DNA of 64,000 nt from contig CAZBHS010000027.1 of NCBI GenBank assembly GCA_964491915.1, positions 12,095-76,094 of the forward strand, given 5' to 3'. This DNA is from JAHELQ01 sp964491915 (lineage in GTDB: Bacteria; Acidobacteriota; Aminicenantia; UBA2199). The position numbers and the translations under genes were made by a program. Of this stretch, positions 43,724 through 52,629 are shown piece by piece. Position 1 is the first letter of the stretch, and each line of letters begins with the position of its first letter. The notes below the pieces were generated by a model. That model searched no databases, was not told where the DNA came from, and saw nothing but the letters and a program-made list of their open reading frames with translations.

Positions 43724-43797
43724 AGGGGAATCGGAGTTGGCGGGGGATTTTTTTGCCGATATTTCAGGGCTTTTGCATACAAAATTTTTCCGGGGCG

Positions 43798-43806
43798 TGC
43801 TATAAT
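43798..43806 (+). promoter_or_regulatory. Extended -10 promoter of the symporter gene
   Basis: TGCTATAAT, 42 nt before the ATG at 43849. No good -35 box lies at the right distance, which is typical of extended -10 promoters. Confidence 0.5.
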
Positions 43807-43848
43807 TTTAGTTCTTAACTACAAAAATTTGATTGCAAAGGGAAAACT

Positions 43849-45198
43849 ATGCTGGAAATGATTGATCAAGCGATACGGTCCTTCGCCACCTGGATGTGGG
43901 GCTATCCGATGTTGGTGTTTCTGTCGTTGGTGGGGATCTATTTTACTATTCGCCTCAAAGGGCTGCAATTCAGCAACTTCTTCAAAGCGGGGGCGTTGAC
44001 CTACCGCTACCGCACCGGCACGGGAGAAGGCAACATCACGCCGTTGCAATCGTTGTTCTCCGCCCTGGGGGGCGTCATCGGCAACGGCAATATCGCCGGC
44101 GTTGCCACCGCCATCGCTATCGGCGGACCGGGGGCGATTTTTTGGTTGTGGATCGCGTCGCTCATCGCCATGATCATTGTGTACGCCGAGACCTATCTGG
44201 CCCTCACCAATAGGCAGAAGGACGTGGACGGGACGTTTTCCGGCGGACCGATGTATTATATCGAAAAGATGCTGAAGCTCAAGTGGCTGGCGGTCTTGTT
44301 CGCCTTTGCCATGGGCTTCAAGACATTGCTGGCCACCTCCACCATCCAATCGAACTCCATCTCGTTGGCGATTTACAAATCATTCGACTTTAGTTGGCTG
44401 CCCCAATGGATGCCTCCCCTATTACCCATCTCCATCATCCTGGCCTTCCTCACCTGGCTGGTGATTATCGGCGGTTTGAAATCCATCGCCAAAACCCTGG
44501 AAAAATTGACGCCGTTGATGGTGCTCCTTTACATGCTACTGGGCCTGGCCATCCTCATCAACCATCTGGATGTATTGATTGGAATCTTCAAACTCATCAT
44601 CAGCCGCGCGTTCACTCCGGCGGGAGCCGGCGGCGGATTCGCCGGCGCTACCGTGATGATGGCGATCCGTTATGGCGTGGCCCGGGGATTTTATTCCAAT
44701 GAAGCGGGGACCGGGAGCTCCCCCATCATGTTCTGCACCGCCAAGACCGACGATCCGGTGAAGCAGAGCCTCATCGGCATGTTCGGAGTGGTGATCGACA
44801 CGGCTGTGGCGACGCTGACAGCGTTGATTATCCTCTCCACCGGCGTGTGGACCAGCGGCGACACCAGCACGGCCCTCGCCACCTCGGCATTCAACGAGTC
44901 GTTCGGCATCTATGGGAAATACATTATTTGCCTGGCCTCTTTCATGTTCGGCTATTCGACATTGGTGGCCTGGTGTTTTTACGGCGAGCAATGCTTCGTC
45001 TACATCTGGGGCAGCGGGCTGCGCAAGTTTTTTCGTTGGGCCTTTTGCGTCGCCATTGTGTTCGGATTCCTGGAAGCGGAAGCGTTATGGAGTTGGGGCG
45101 ATTTACTCAATGGATTTACAGTGTTGATCAATGTGGTGGCCGTGATATTGCTGATAAAATTCGTGAAACGTAAAAAGGAACTGGAATCTCAGCTTTGA
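43849..45198 (+). CDS. Sodium:alanine (AGCS) symporter
   Basis: 449 residues with about ten membrane spans. The N-terminal region has GIYFTIRLKGLQF, and the family signature is seen in LFSALGGVIGNGNIAGVATAIAIGGPGAIFW (about 68-98) and GTFSGGPMYYIEK. The AGCS family imports alanine or glycine with Na+. A later segment YGVARGFYSNEAGTGSSPIM is also typical. AAAGGG precedes the ATG. It is convergent with galT, with a 10-bp overlap of the 3' ends. Confidence 0.9.
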   Translation: MLEMIDQAIRSFATWMWGYPMLVFLSLVGIYFTIRLKGLQFSNFFKAGALTYRYRTGTGEGNITPLQSLFSALGGVIGNGNIAGVATAIAIGGPGAIFWLWIASLIAMIIVYAETYLALTNRQKDVDGTFSGGPMYYIEKMLKLKWLAVLFAFAMGFKTLLATSTIQSNSISLAIYKSFDFSWLPQWMPPLLPISIILAFLTWLVIIGGLKSIAKTLEKLTPLMVLLYMLLGLAILINHLDVLIGIFKLIISRAFTPAGAGGGFAGATVMMAIRYGVARGFYSNEAGTGSSPIMFCTAKTDDPVKQSLIGMFGVVIDTAVATLTALIILSTGVWTSGDTSTALATSAFNESFGIYGKYIICLASFMFGYSTLVAWCFYGEQCFVYIWGSGLRKFFRWAFCVAIVFGFLEAEALWSWGDLLNGFTVLINVVAVILLIKFVKRKKELESQL

Positions 45199-46223
45199 TG
45201 GTGATTGCCGGAGCCCGTGTACTTCGGATCTTTGAGGATCTCAACCGCCTCTTCGGGAAAAACAGTGTTGATGTAGCTCTGGGTCCCTAATTCAAATCCG
45301 CCGGTTCCGGTTATTAAAGGAATGATTTCCAGATACCAATGGAAGAAGGGGGAGATATCGCCGTCGAATGGGGCGTTGGTCAGAATCCAGTGATAGTCGG
45401 GGTAATCCAATACCCGGTTGAGCCGCTCAATTGTATTTTTCACCGCTCGAGCAAGCCCTTCCAGCAGGGAATCATCCAGGTCTTCGAACCGCGTTTTATG
45501 CTGTATAGGATAGAGAGACAACTCAAAGGGGTAACGCGACGCATAGGGAGCCAGAACGACAAAATCTTCATTCTCCAATAGGACACGATGCTGAAGCTCC
45601 CGCTCATGGGCGATAATATCGCAACAGAGGCAACGCTCTTTCGCCAGGTAATGCCGGCGGGCTATCTCGACCTTCTCTTTTAAAAGCGAAGGCACCACCG
45701 GTAAAGCGATGATCTGGGAATGTGAATGGGGAATGGTGGCTCCGGCTCCGGCGCCATGATTCTTGAATAGTTTGATATAACGGAAGCGGGAATCCTTTTT
45801 TAGATCCAGCAACCTCGATTTATAAGCGTAGAAAATTTGCCGGACATTGGAGATGGTCATATCGCCGATCCCCTGATTGTGCGACGGTGTTTCGATCAGC
45901 ACTTCGTGGGCGCCGACGCTATTCATGCGGTCATAGAAGCCGTCGGCCCCGCGGCCTACGCCTCCCTCCACCTTCAAGGCCGGGAATTTGTTAGGCACCA
46001 CCCTCAAACTCCAACCCTCCTGGTTGGCTTTACTATGGTCGCCCCGGTACGCGAAAACCTCCGGCGGCGTCAATGCTTCATTCCCATTGCAAAAGGGACA
46101 ATCGCCGGACACCGAATGATCGATTCCATCATGCGAGCGGTCAATGTATTGGGGTCGCCGCTTCCGTTCGGGCGCATACACCACCCAACGGCCGGTCAAC
46201 GGATCCCGCCTTATCTCAGACAT
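45189..46223 (-). CDS. galT: Galactose-1-phosphate uridylyltransferase (GalT family)
   Basis: 344 residues. The start SEIRRDPLTGRWVVYAPER, Zn-binding CPFCNGNE (about 41), the NHGAGAGATIPHSHSQIIALP segment with catalytic HSHSQ, and YPFELSLYPIQHKT are the HIT-superfamily GalT features. It moves UMP between UDP-glucose and galactose-1-phosphate (Leloir pathway). ADP-glucose phosphorylase has the same fold and cannot be excluded. GGGGAGG precedes the ATG. It is downstream of YraN on the same strand. Confidence 0.88.
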   Translation of the reverse strand: MSEIRRDPLTGRWVVYAPERKRRPQYIDRSHDGIDHSVSGDCPFCNGNEALTPPEVFAYRGDHSKANQEGWSLRVVPNKFPALKVEGGVGRGADGFYDRMNSVGAHEVLIETPSHNQGIGDMTISNVRQIFYAYKSRLLDLKKDSRFRYIKLFKNHGAGAGATIPHSHSQIIALPVVPSLLKEKVEIARRHYLAKERCLCCDIIAHERELQHRVLLENEDFVVLAPYASRYPFELSLYPIQHKTRFEDLDDSLLEGLARAVKNTIERLNRVLDYPDYHWILTNAPFDGDISPFFHWYLEIIPLITGTGGFELGTQSYINTVFPEEAVEILKDPKYTGSGNHHQS

Positions 46224-46238
46224 GGTTACCTCCCCTTA

Positions 46239-46598
46239 CTATTCTTCGAACGCGTGCTCGATATGGTCGATGTTAAAACAATTGTTTTCCCAAAGGACCG
46301 ACATCACATCGAAGCGGGCCTTACAGCCCACAAAACGTTTTTTTTCATAATAAACTTTGGCCCCCCTGATGAGCCGCCGGATTTTCCTTTCATCGACAAA
46401 TTCTTCCGGCAACCCGGATTGGTCGGAAACCCGTGTCTTCACCTCCACAAAGCAGACGGTCTCGTCCTTGAAGGCGATGATATCGAATTCCACTCCCACT
46501 ACAATCTTGTTACGCGCCAGGATTTTATAACCCCGGCGCGTCAGATAATCCGCCGCCGCGTTTTCACCGGCTTTACCAAGGGAATTCGCTTCAGCCAT
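46239..46598 (-). CDS. YraN-family (UPF0102) endonuclease-like protein
   Basis: 119 residues. The start AGENAAADYLTRRGYKILARN and the core EFDIIAFKDETVCFVEVKTR are the UPF0102 motifs. They form a PD-(D/E)xK-like nuclease site (Glu, Asp, Glu-x-Lys). The role is not established. It begins 3 nt after the saccharopine dehydrogenase gene. Confidence 0.88.
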   Translation of the reverse strand: MAEANSLGKAGENAAADYLTRRGYKILARNKIVVGVEFDIIAFKDETVCFVEVKTRVSDQSGLPEEFVDERKIRRLIRGAKVYYEKKRFVGCKARFDVMSVLWENNCFNIDHIEHAFEE

Positions 46599-46601
46599 AC
46601 A

Positions 46602-47927
46602 TCAGACCCCAGCGCGTTTTTCCACCATTTTTATATTCAGTTTTTCCAATTCTTCGAGAACAGTTTCATAGATCGCTTTTTCCCTGGGAATCTGCACACC
46701 CTTGAGGCTGATTTCCCCTTCCGCCATCAATTTTACGCCGATGGCCAGGGGGAAGCTCACGGTCCGGGCCATGGAGGTATCGCCGTGGGGAACTCCGTAA
46801 TCGATCAGCGTGGAGGTGATCTGGTACCTGGTTTTGTCTTTGTTTTCGACGGTGAATTTGTGCTGCAGGACGATCATGTCTTTTTCGCCATCTTTATAAT
46901 ACAATTTTTCCTGTAACCGCCGGCTCAGGATGTCGAGGTAATTATTCTCGTCCGGCACGATGTCGTCGGAGAACAATCCCAGCCATTCCATGCGCCCGAT
47001 TGCCGCTGCGTCGGGAGCGAGTCCGACCTTTTCAGCGATAGCGGCTTTGACGTCGCCGCCGTTTTCCACCCCGGCGATTTTGGCCATCATCTGCTTGAAG
47101 GTGATGCCGTTCAGACCCTCTTTAGCTGTATCGTCCACCAGTCCGAGATCCACCAATTTCTTGAAGGTTTCGCACCAACCGCAATAACGGTAAGTACCCC
47201 TCATCACAGTCTCGGCCTCCTGGATGCCGTAGATGTCTTTATAGACGACGGAATCGCGATTGGGATAGACCTCCAATTGGCCGACGCCATCGACCTCTTC
47301 AGACCGGACGCAGCGGAACAGGTCTTTGCCGACGATTTCTTTCACCTCGCCGTTTTCCAGGAAGCGGGCGGAATTACGGGACGCCAACACAACGCCCCTG
47401 GGACTCCAGGAAAATTTATAGCCGAAGGGATTGTCGTTGTCATCCGGCGCCGGCAAGCCGCCGCAATAGGAATAGAAGTGAACGATCTTACCGCCCTCTT
47501 CATGAACCTGGTCGATAATCTTCTTGGCGGACATATGGTCGATGCCTGGATCGACGCCCATTTCGTTCAAAAAAAGAAGACCTTTGGCTTTCACCTCTTC
47601 ATCCAACTGTCTCATCTCTTCGCTGACATAGGATGTGGTGGCCATATCTTTATTGTGCTTGAGGCAAAGCTTCGCCACTTTGATATGAAAAATCCAGGGC
47701 AACAAGCTGATGACGATATCGTTCTCCTGGATCAATTTTTCGAGCGCGGCTTCGTCCTGCACATCCACATAACAGGCAACGCCGTTGTCATACCCTTTCA
47801 CCAATTTTTCCGCCTCGCTCAATTCCAACGAAGCCACTGTCACTTGCAAATGTTTCTGGTCCAATAAATAAGTAACACCGGGCCGGCTCACAAAGCCGGA
47901 ACCCAACACCAATATCTTATTCTTCAT
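46602..47927 (-). CDS. Saccharopine dehydrogenase, glutamate-forming
   Basis: 441 residues. The Rossmann start KILVLGSGFVSRPGVTYLL, then ISLLPWIFHIKVAKLCLKH, GVDPGIDHMSAKKII and a substrate region SYCGGLPAPDDNDNPFGYKFSWSPRG match the saccharopine dehydrogenase domain of eukaryotic AASS. The enzyme converts saccharopine to 2-aminoadipate semialdehyde and glutamate with NAD(P). The upstream gene is the matching first enzyme, so the pair should degrade lysine (or, less likely, run backward). AACCGGAGG precedes the ATG. Confidence 0.9.
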   Translation of the reverse strand: MKNKILVLGSGFVSRPGVTYLLDQKHLQVTVASLELSEAEKLVKGYDNGVACYVDVQDEAALEKLIQENDIVISLLPWIFHIKVAKLCLKHNKDMATTSYVSEEMRQLDEEVKAKGLLFLNEMGVDPGIDHMSAKKIIDQVHEEGGKIVHFYSYCGGLPAPDDNDNPFGYKFSWSPRGVVLASRNSARFLENGEVKEIVGKDLFRCVRSEEVDGVGQLEVYPNRDSVVYKDIYGIQEAETVMRGTYRYCGWCETFKKLVDLGLVDDTAKEGLNGITFKQMMAKIAGVENGGDVKAAIAEKVGLAPDAAAIGRMEWLGLFSDDIVPDENNYLDILSRRLQEKLYYKDGEKDMIVLQHKFTVENKDKTRYQITSTLIDYGVPHGDTSMARTVSFPLAIGVKLMAEGEISLKGVQIPREKAIYETVLEELEKLNIKMVEKRAGV

Positions 47928-47955
47928 ATGTCCTCCGGTTTTTCATGATCATCAC

Positions 47956-49263
47956 TTATTTTAGGTAGTCTTCCATATACTTATACTCTTCCGTTAGCTC
48001 GCCCTTCTGCAGGATCAACGCTTTTGCGGAAGCGGTCGCCAAATCCAGTTCTTCGAAGCCTTTATCGTAATTCTGGGAGGCTATATTATCCACATAATCT
48101 TTTAATACTTCCGAAAACTCCATACTGGCTTCCCTGGAAAATTCACAGGGCAGATTGTCCACCGCCATCACCGTGACGCCGCGACGGTGTACGCCGTCTT
48201 CAAACGCGTCTTTGTCGGCACAGTAGGTGAAATTGGGAATGTCCGGCATGGTGGCTTTATGAGTAATCTCGATGGAGCCGCCGATATCGCAACTGATGTC
48301 GCCGATTACCTTGAGATTTAAGTTGGATCTCAGCAGGGTGTTTGTCTTGAGATATTCTTTGGTCACCAGGCGGGGATAGTCCTCGGTCCAGTAAATACAA
48401 TTCACTAATATCTGAAGGTACGGGATGTACTCTTCGAATTGGGACACATACTTTTCAGGATGGTCGTAGTAGTCCTGAAGGTCGAACGGTCCTTCTTTCG
48501 GTCTCACCAGGTCCTCTTCCTTGAAGATCACTTTATAGAGATTGAAGTGATCCAGAGTGAAGTTTTCGTACATTTCCGACAGGATATGAGGGGACATGGT
48601 TTTGTAGGGCAAGAGGTCGAATATTTCCTGCGCCCCGCGGGACACATTACCGTATCCGGTAAATCCCACCACCAGCGGGCTGACCTCTTCACCGAAGCCA
48701 TTCTCGTCGATCTCCTCGCCGATTTGGGCGATATGTTGTTTAGCCGCTTCGAGGGAGGGATACTCGAACGCCTGCTTGATTCCGGCGAAGGGGGTGTCGT
48801 GCCCCAGTAGCTTCAGCTTCTGCCCGTAAGCGTGGAGAGTCTCGATCATGCCTGCCAATCCGGCATAGCGGCCGAAAAAGATCAAACGGCGATTGCCGTC
48901 ATCCACGAACCGCTCGTAATCGAACAAGTTGACCTTCAACGCCTTCATACGCCGCAGCATATCCATATTGTATGCCTGCCCTTTGATGGTATGGGAAAAG
49001 AAAATATAGGTTTTCCCCTCTTCGAAGAGTTCGATGGGGATCTCTTTCACGGCGAAAATAGTCTGGGCTTTGCCGAGATCTTCATTGATTTCCGCTCCGG
49101 CGGCCCGGAATTCATCGTCGGTGAAAATCCGGTTTTCCGAGGGTTGAATAATTGTATGAATTCCATATTTCTCTTTCAAGAAACGAACATGGTCCGGAAT
49201 CAAGGGAACGCGACGCTCCCATTTGTTTTTATCTTCTCTACGAATGCCTATTATCTTCTGCAT
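47956..49263 (-). CDS. Lysine-ketoglutarate reductase (LKR)-type protein
   Basis: 435 residues of the alanine dehydrogenase/LKR fold. The start IGIRREDKNKWERRVPLIPDHV, SHTIKGQAYNMDMLRRM, AGLAGMIETLHAYGQKLKLLG and GGSIEITHKATMPDIPNF match the N-terminal LKR half of AASS. The reaction joins lysine and 2-oxoglutarate to saccharopine. The downstream gene codes for the next enzyme (gap 28 nt). GAGG precedes the ATG, and the promoter TTGACT-N17-TAGATT is at 49316-49288. Confidence 0.87.
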   Translation of the reverse strand: MQKIIGIRREDKNKWERRVPLIPDHVRFLKEKYGIHTIIQPSENRIFTDDEFRAAGAEINEDLGKAQTIFAVKEIPIELFEEGKTYIFFSHTIKGQAYNMDMLRRMKALKVNLFDYERFVDDGNRRLIFFGRYAGLAGMIETLHAYGQKLKLLGHDTPFAGIKQAFEYPSLEAAKQHIAQIGEEIDENGFGEEVSPLVVGFTGYGNVSRGAQEIFDLLPYKTMSPHILSEMYENFTLDHFNLYKVIFKEEDLVRPKEGPFDLQDYYDHPEKYVSQFEEYIPYLQILVNCIYWTEDYPRLVTKEYLKTNTLLRSNLNLKVIGDISCDIGGSIEITHKATMPDIPNFTYCADKDAFEDGVHRRGVTVMAVDNLPCEFSREASMEFSEVLKDYVDNIASQNYDKGFEELDLATASAKALILQKGELTEEYKYMEDYLK

Positions 49264-49287
49264 AGAAACCTCACATTATGAAAATTT

Positions 49288-49316
49288 AATCTATCAAAGT
49301 CACCGGATGAAGTCAA
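49288..49316 (-). promoter_or_regulatory. Promoter of the LKR-saccharopine dehydrogenase operon
   Basis: Minus strand: TTGACT (49316-49311), 17-nt spacer, TAGATT (49293-49288), leader of about 18 nt with GAGG. Confidence 0.6.
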
Positions 49317-49339
49317 ACAAAATCTGCGTTATTTTTCAA

Positions 49340-51055
49340 TTATCGCCGTTTCATCATCTTCTCGATTTCTTCGAGGCTGAACGTCGCGATAATCGGCCTC
49401 TTGTGAGGGCAAAAATGGGGATTACCGGTGTCGAACAATTCCCGCACGATTTTTTTCATCTCTTCGGGAAGCAATTTGTGGTTGACCTTTATGGCGCTCT
49501 TGCAGGCGACGGTGGCAAGCACGCTATCCTCGAACGCCGCTTCGTCGTATTTTAAATGTATCACCTCCAGCACCGCCTCTTTGATGTTACGCTCGTTGAG
49601 GATTTGGGGGAATTTTTTTATATCGTAAGCATTGGCGCTCAAAGGTTGGATTTCGAAACCCAACCTTTCGAGGGCCTCCATCTTGCCGTCCTCGAGAGCG
49701 GAAATCTCGGAAGGGGAGAGTTCGATGATAATGGGGAACAATGGGGATATCGACGGAACGGCGTTCTCCCGGTAATTCTTTTTGAGGCGGTCGTAATTGG
49801 CCCGTTCATGGGCGTTGTGCTGGTCAACCACCAGAAGTTCTCCCTCTTTTTCAATGATAATATAGGAATCCTTGTATTGACCTAAAAGCCTAAAACCGTC
49901 TTCGTTGTCGAAGGATGACAACGGGGATTCGCTGAAGAGCGATTGTTGCCTGCCAGCGTCAGCCTCCTCCTGTTGGTGGTGGGACCTGAGGGTCATACCT
50001 CCGAACGCGGGAGTTTCCAGCCGGTTATCTGTTTTGCGGCTAAAATCCACCTCCATCTCCATTCGCGCGTCTTGACCGAAGCTGCTATCGATGGCGTGCT
50101 TGAGGAACCGGTACATCCAACCGGAATCGAGGAACTTGATTTCCAACTTCATGGGATGGATGTTGACATCGATATCGACGGGGGGGATATCCAGAAGCAG
50201 GATGCCCACCGGATTCTGGCGCTTTTCCAGGTAGCGGTCGAAGGTTCGGTTCAAGGAGGCGATGAGGGTTTTTTCGCGGACCGGTCGTTTATTGACGAAA
50301 AAAAACTGGTATTTTTTAGAAGAGACTCCGGCATTGAGCTTCGATACAAAACCGGCGCAGCCATAATTGTCCTGGCGGAAGTCAACCGGTTGCAACGAGT
50401 CGAGAAAATCCTTCCCGAACACCTGATAGATTCTGTCCCTCAAATCGGCAGCCTTTTGATAACTAAATATCGTGCGGTTCTGGTGAGCGAGGGTAAAGGA
50501 AATATCGTGATGCGCCAGCACCATGGGTTCCAGGAACGCCACCACCTGATTCAATTCTGTGCGGTCGCTCTTGAGGAACTTGCGCCGCACCGGGAAGTTA
50601 AAAAACAGATCGCGGACCTCGATGGTGGTCCCCCTCTGGAACACAATCCCCTTGCGCTCCAGCATGACGCCCCCTTCGAGGTAACAGAGGGTTCCCTGGC
50701 CATTGTCGTTATTGGAGGTTCTCAATTCGATTTTGGCCACCTGGAGAATGGAAGCCAGGGCTTCGCCTCTGAAGCCAAGGGTGTACAGATCATCCAGATC
50801 GTTCAATTCCACCAGTTTTGATGTGGAATGGCGACGGAAGGCCGTTTCAATATCATCATCCGCGAAGCCTTCGCCATTGTCCGAGACTCTAATGAGCCGC
50901 TTCCCTCCTTCCGCCATTTCGATAAAAATCTCGTCGGCGCCGGCATCGACAGCATTCTCCACCAATTCTTTCACAACGGAGAGCGGGCGTTCCACCACCT
51001 CGCCGGCAGCGATTTTCCGGTATACATCTTCTTTCAATTCAACAATCTTTCCCAT
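49340..51055 (-). CDS. mutL: DNA mismatch repair protein MutL
   Basis: About 571 residues from the ATG at 51055. The N-terminal GHKL ATPase (about 1-330) has VYRKIAAGEVVERPLSVVKELVENAVDAGA, DNGEGF and GFRGEALASI. The C-terminal dimerisation domain (about 395-570) contains DQHNAHERANYDRL and ACKSAIKVNHKL, with CPHKRPI near the end. Unlike E. coli MutL, it has features of endonuclease MutLs (the DQHNAHER motif and terminal CPHGRP-like box, here CPHKRP). It mediates mismatch repair after MutS. An upstream frame start at 51091 is rejected. A TACAAT box ends 6 nt before the ATG, so the mRNA should be leaderless. Confidence 0.93.
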   Translation of the reverse strand: MGKIVELKEDVYRKIAAGEVVERPLSVVKELVENAVDAGADEIFIEMAEGGKRLIRVSDNGEGFADDDIETAFRRHSTSKLVELNDLDDLYTLGFRGEALASILQVAKIELRTSNNDNGQGTLCYLEGGVMLERKGIVFQRGTTIEVRDLFFNFPVRRKFLKSDRTELNQVVAFLEPMVLAHHDISFTLAHQNRTIFSYQKAADLRDRIYQVFGKDFLDSLQPVDFRQDNYGCAGFVSKLNAGVSSKKYQFFFVNKRPVREKTLIASLNRTFDRYLEKRQNPVGILLLDIPPVDIDVNIHPMKLEIKFLDSGWMYRFLKHAIDSSFGQDARMEMEVDFSRKTDNRLETPAFGGMTLRSHHQQEEADAGRQQSLFSESPLSSFDNEDGFRLLGQYKDSYIIIEKEGELLVVDQHNAHERANYDRLKKNYRENAVPSISPLFPIIIELSPSEISALEDGKMEALERLGFEIQPLSANAYDIKKFPQILNERNIKEAVLEVIHLKYDEAAFEDSVLATVACKSAIKVNHKLLPEEMKKIVRELFDTGNPHFCPHKRPIIATFSLEEIEKMMKRR

Positions 51056-51061
51056 GAATTT

Positions 51062-51067
51062 ATTGTA
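51062..51067 (-). promoter_or_regulatory. -10 box of mutL (leaderless)
   Basis: TACAAT on the minus strand, 6 nt before the mutL ATG. The -35 region is weak (TTGGCT with an 18-nt spacer). Confidence 0.5.
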
Positions 51068-51110
51068 CCATATTCCCCAATTACAAGCCAAAACAACAAC
51101 TCAAAGGAAA

Positions 51111-51138
51111 TTGACAAATATTAGAAAAGTAATATAAT
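51111..51138 (+). promoter_or_regulatory. Promoter of def (leaderless)
   Basis: TTGACA, a 16-nt spacer and TATAAT, ending 7 nt before the def ATG at 51146. Confidence 0.8.
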
Positions 51139-51145
51139 TCATACT

Positions 51146-51676
51146 ATGGAAGTAAATAAAGAAACAGGAATTTTAGAGATTTGTAAGTTTGGAGAGGAGG
51201 TCTTGAAGGTCAAGGCTGCCGACCTTACAGAGATAGATGAACACATCGTCCAGATGGTGGAATTGATGAAGAAGACCATGTACCTATCCAACGGCGTTGG
51301 TCTTGCGGCGCCCCAAATCGGGGAATCTCTCCAATTGGCAGTGGTGGATATCACCCAGGGAGAAGATCCTGAGGCATTCAGGGTCTTGATCAATCCCAAA
51401 ATTGTCGAAACAAACGGCAATGAACCGGGCACAGAGGGCTGCCTATCGATCCCCGGCTTCTCCATGGAAGTCTCGCGCAGCACCCAGGTGATGGTCAGCG
51501 CTGTGGATCTAGACGGCGATGAATATGAATATGATTTAGAGGGCTTCGAAGCCCGGGTGTTTCAACATGAGATCGACCATCTCTACGGCTTTTTGATCCT
51601 GGATCGTGTGTCAACACTAAAACGTCAAATGATCAAACGGGAAATCAAGAGATTGGAGCGCACAGGTAAGTGGTAA
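51146..51676 (+). CDS. def: Peptide deformylase
   Basis: 176 residues with the three family motifs: GVGLAAPQIG (about 51-60), EGCLSIPG (about 97-104) and QHEIDHLYG (about 140-148), including the metal-binding Cys and two His and the catalytic Glu. It removes the formyl group from new proteins. fmt, which adds it to initiator tRNA, follows with a 7-bp overlap. The promoter position predicts a leaderless message, and no ribosome site is seen. Confidence 0.95.
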   Translation: MEVNKETGILEICKFGEEVLKVKAADLTEIDEHIVQMVELMKKTMYLSNGVGLAAPQIGESLQLAVVDITQGEDPEAFRVLINPKIVETNGNEPGTEGCLSIPGFSMEVSRSTQVMVSAVDLDGDEYEYDLEGFEARVFQHEIDHLYGFLILDRVSTLKRQMIKREIKRLERTGKW

Positions 51677-52629
51677 TAGCGAAGAAAAAGATTGTTTTTT
51701 TCGGAACCGCCGGGATTTGTTTACCCTACATCGAGCTCTTGAAGGAGCGTTTCGACTTGCGGCTCATTGCCACCCAGCCCGACGCCATGGGAGGCAGGCA
51801 CAAAAAAAAGATGGTGCCGCCGGTCAAACAATTCGCCCTGAACCACGGTATCCCTTTGATCCAGCCGGACCAATTAAAATGCGGAGCCGTGGCGGAGAGG
51901 CTGGAGGAAATCCAACCGGAAATCGGAGTGGTCATCGCCTACGGCAAACTCATTCCACGTAAGGTATTCACCGTCCCCCGCCTTAATTTGGTCAACGTCC
52001 ATTTTTCGTTATTACCCCAATACAGGGGCGCGGCTCCTGTCCAGCGGGCGTTGGAGCATGGCGAGACCACAACCGGCATCACGATTTTCGAGATCGCGAA
52101 AAAATTAGACAGCGGCGACATCTGGAGCCGGAAAGAATACCCTATCCATGCGGACGACACCACGGAAACCCTGTTCGATCGCCTCAGCCGCGAAGGCGCG
52201 CCATTCTTGATCGAGACATTGGAACAAATAGTGAACGGAGACATAAAAAAAATCCCACAGGAACACGAAAAAGCCACATTCGCCCCTCCGATCGAAAAGG
52301 GAGAGGGAACAATCGACTGGCACTTGCCGGCGGAGACATTATACAACAAGTTCAGAGCGTTCTCTCCCTGGCCCGGACTCCATTTCCATATCCAGGACAT
52401 TCTGGTAAACGTCAAGCAAGTCCGGCCTCTACCCCAAACGGAAAAACTGACGGTCATGATGGCCGGCAAAGAACCCGGAGATGTGTTGGCGATGGACAAG
52501 CATAGCCTCAAAGTCTGTTGCGGACGGAACACCGCCGTCGAAATCCTGGAAATGCAACCCCAATGCAAAAAGCCGATGTCTCCCTATTGTTATTCCCTGG
52601 GCAATCCAATTCCCGCCAAACTAAATTGA
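51670..52629 (+). CDS. fmt: Methionyl-tRNA formyltransferase
   Basis: 319 residues. The start VFFGTAGICLPYIELL, the catalytic region LVNVHFSLLPQYRGAAPVQRAL (Asn and His, then SLLPxYRG), TGITIFEIAKKLDSGDI (catalytic Asp) and the later FAPPIEKGEGTIDW are typical. It uses 10-formyl-tetrahydrofolate to formylate Met-tRNA. The start GTG overlaps the def stop. rsmB follows with a TTGA overlap. The def-fmt-rsmB order is common in bacteria. Confidence 0.95.
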   Translation: MVIAKKKIVFFGTAGICLPYIELLKERFDLRLIATQPDAMGGRHKKKMVPPVKQFALNHGIPLIQPDQLKCGAVAERLEEIQPEIGVVIAYGKLIPRKVFTVPRLNLVNVHFSLLPQYRGAAPVQRALEHGETTTGITIFEIAKKLDSGDIWSRKEYPIHADDTTETLFDRLSREGAPFLIETLEQIVNGDIKKIPQEHEKATFAPPIEKGEGTIDWHLPAETLYNKFRAFSPWPGLHFHIQDILVNVKQVRPLPQTEKLTVMMAGKEPGDVLAMDKHSLKVCCGRNTAVEILEMQPQCKKPMSPYCYSLGNPIPAKLN

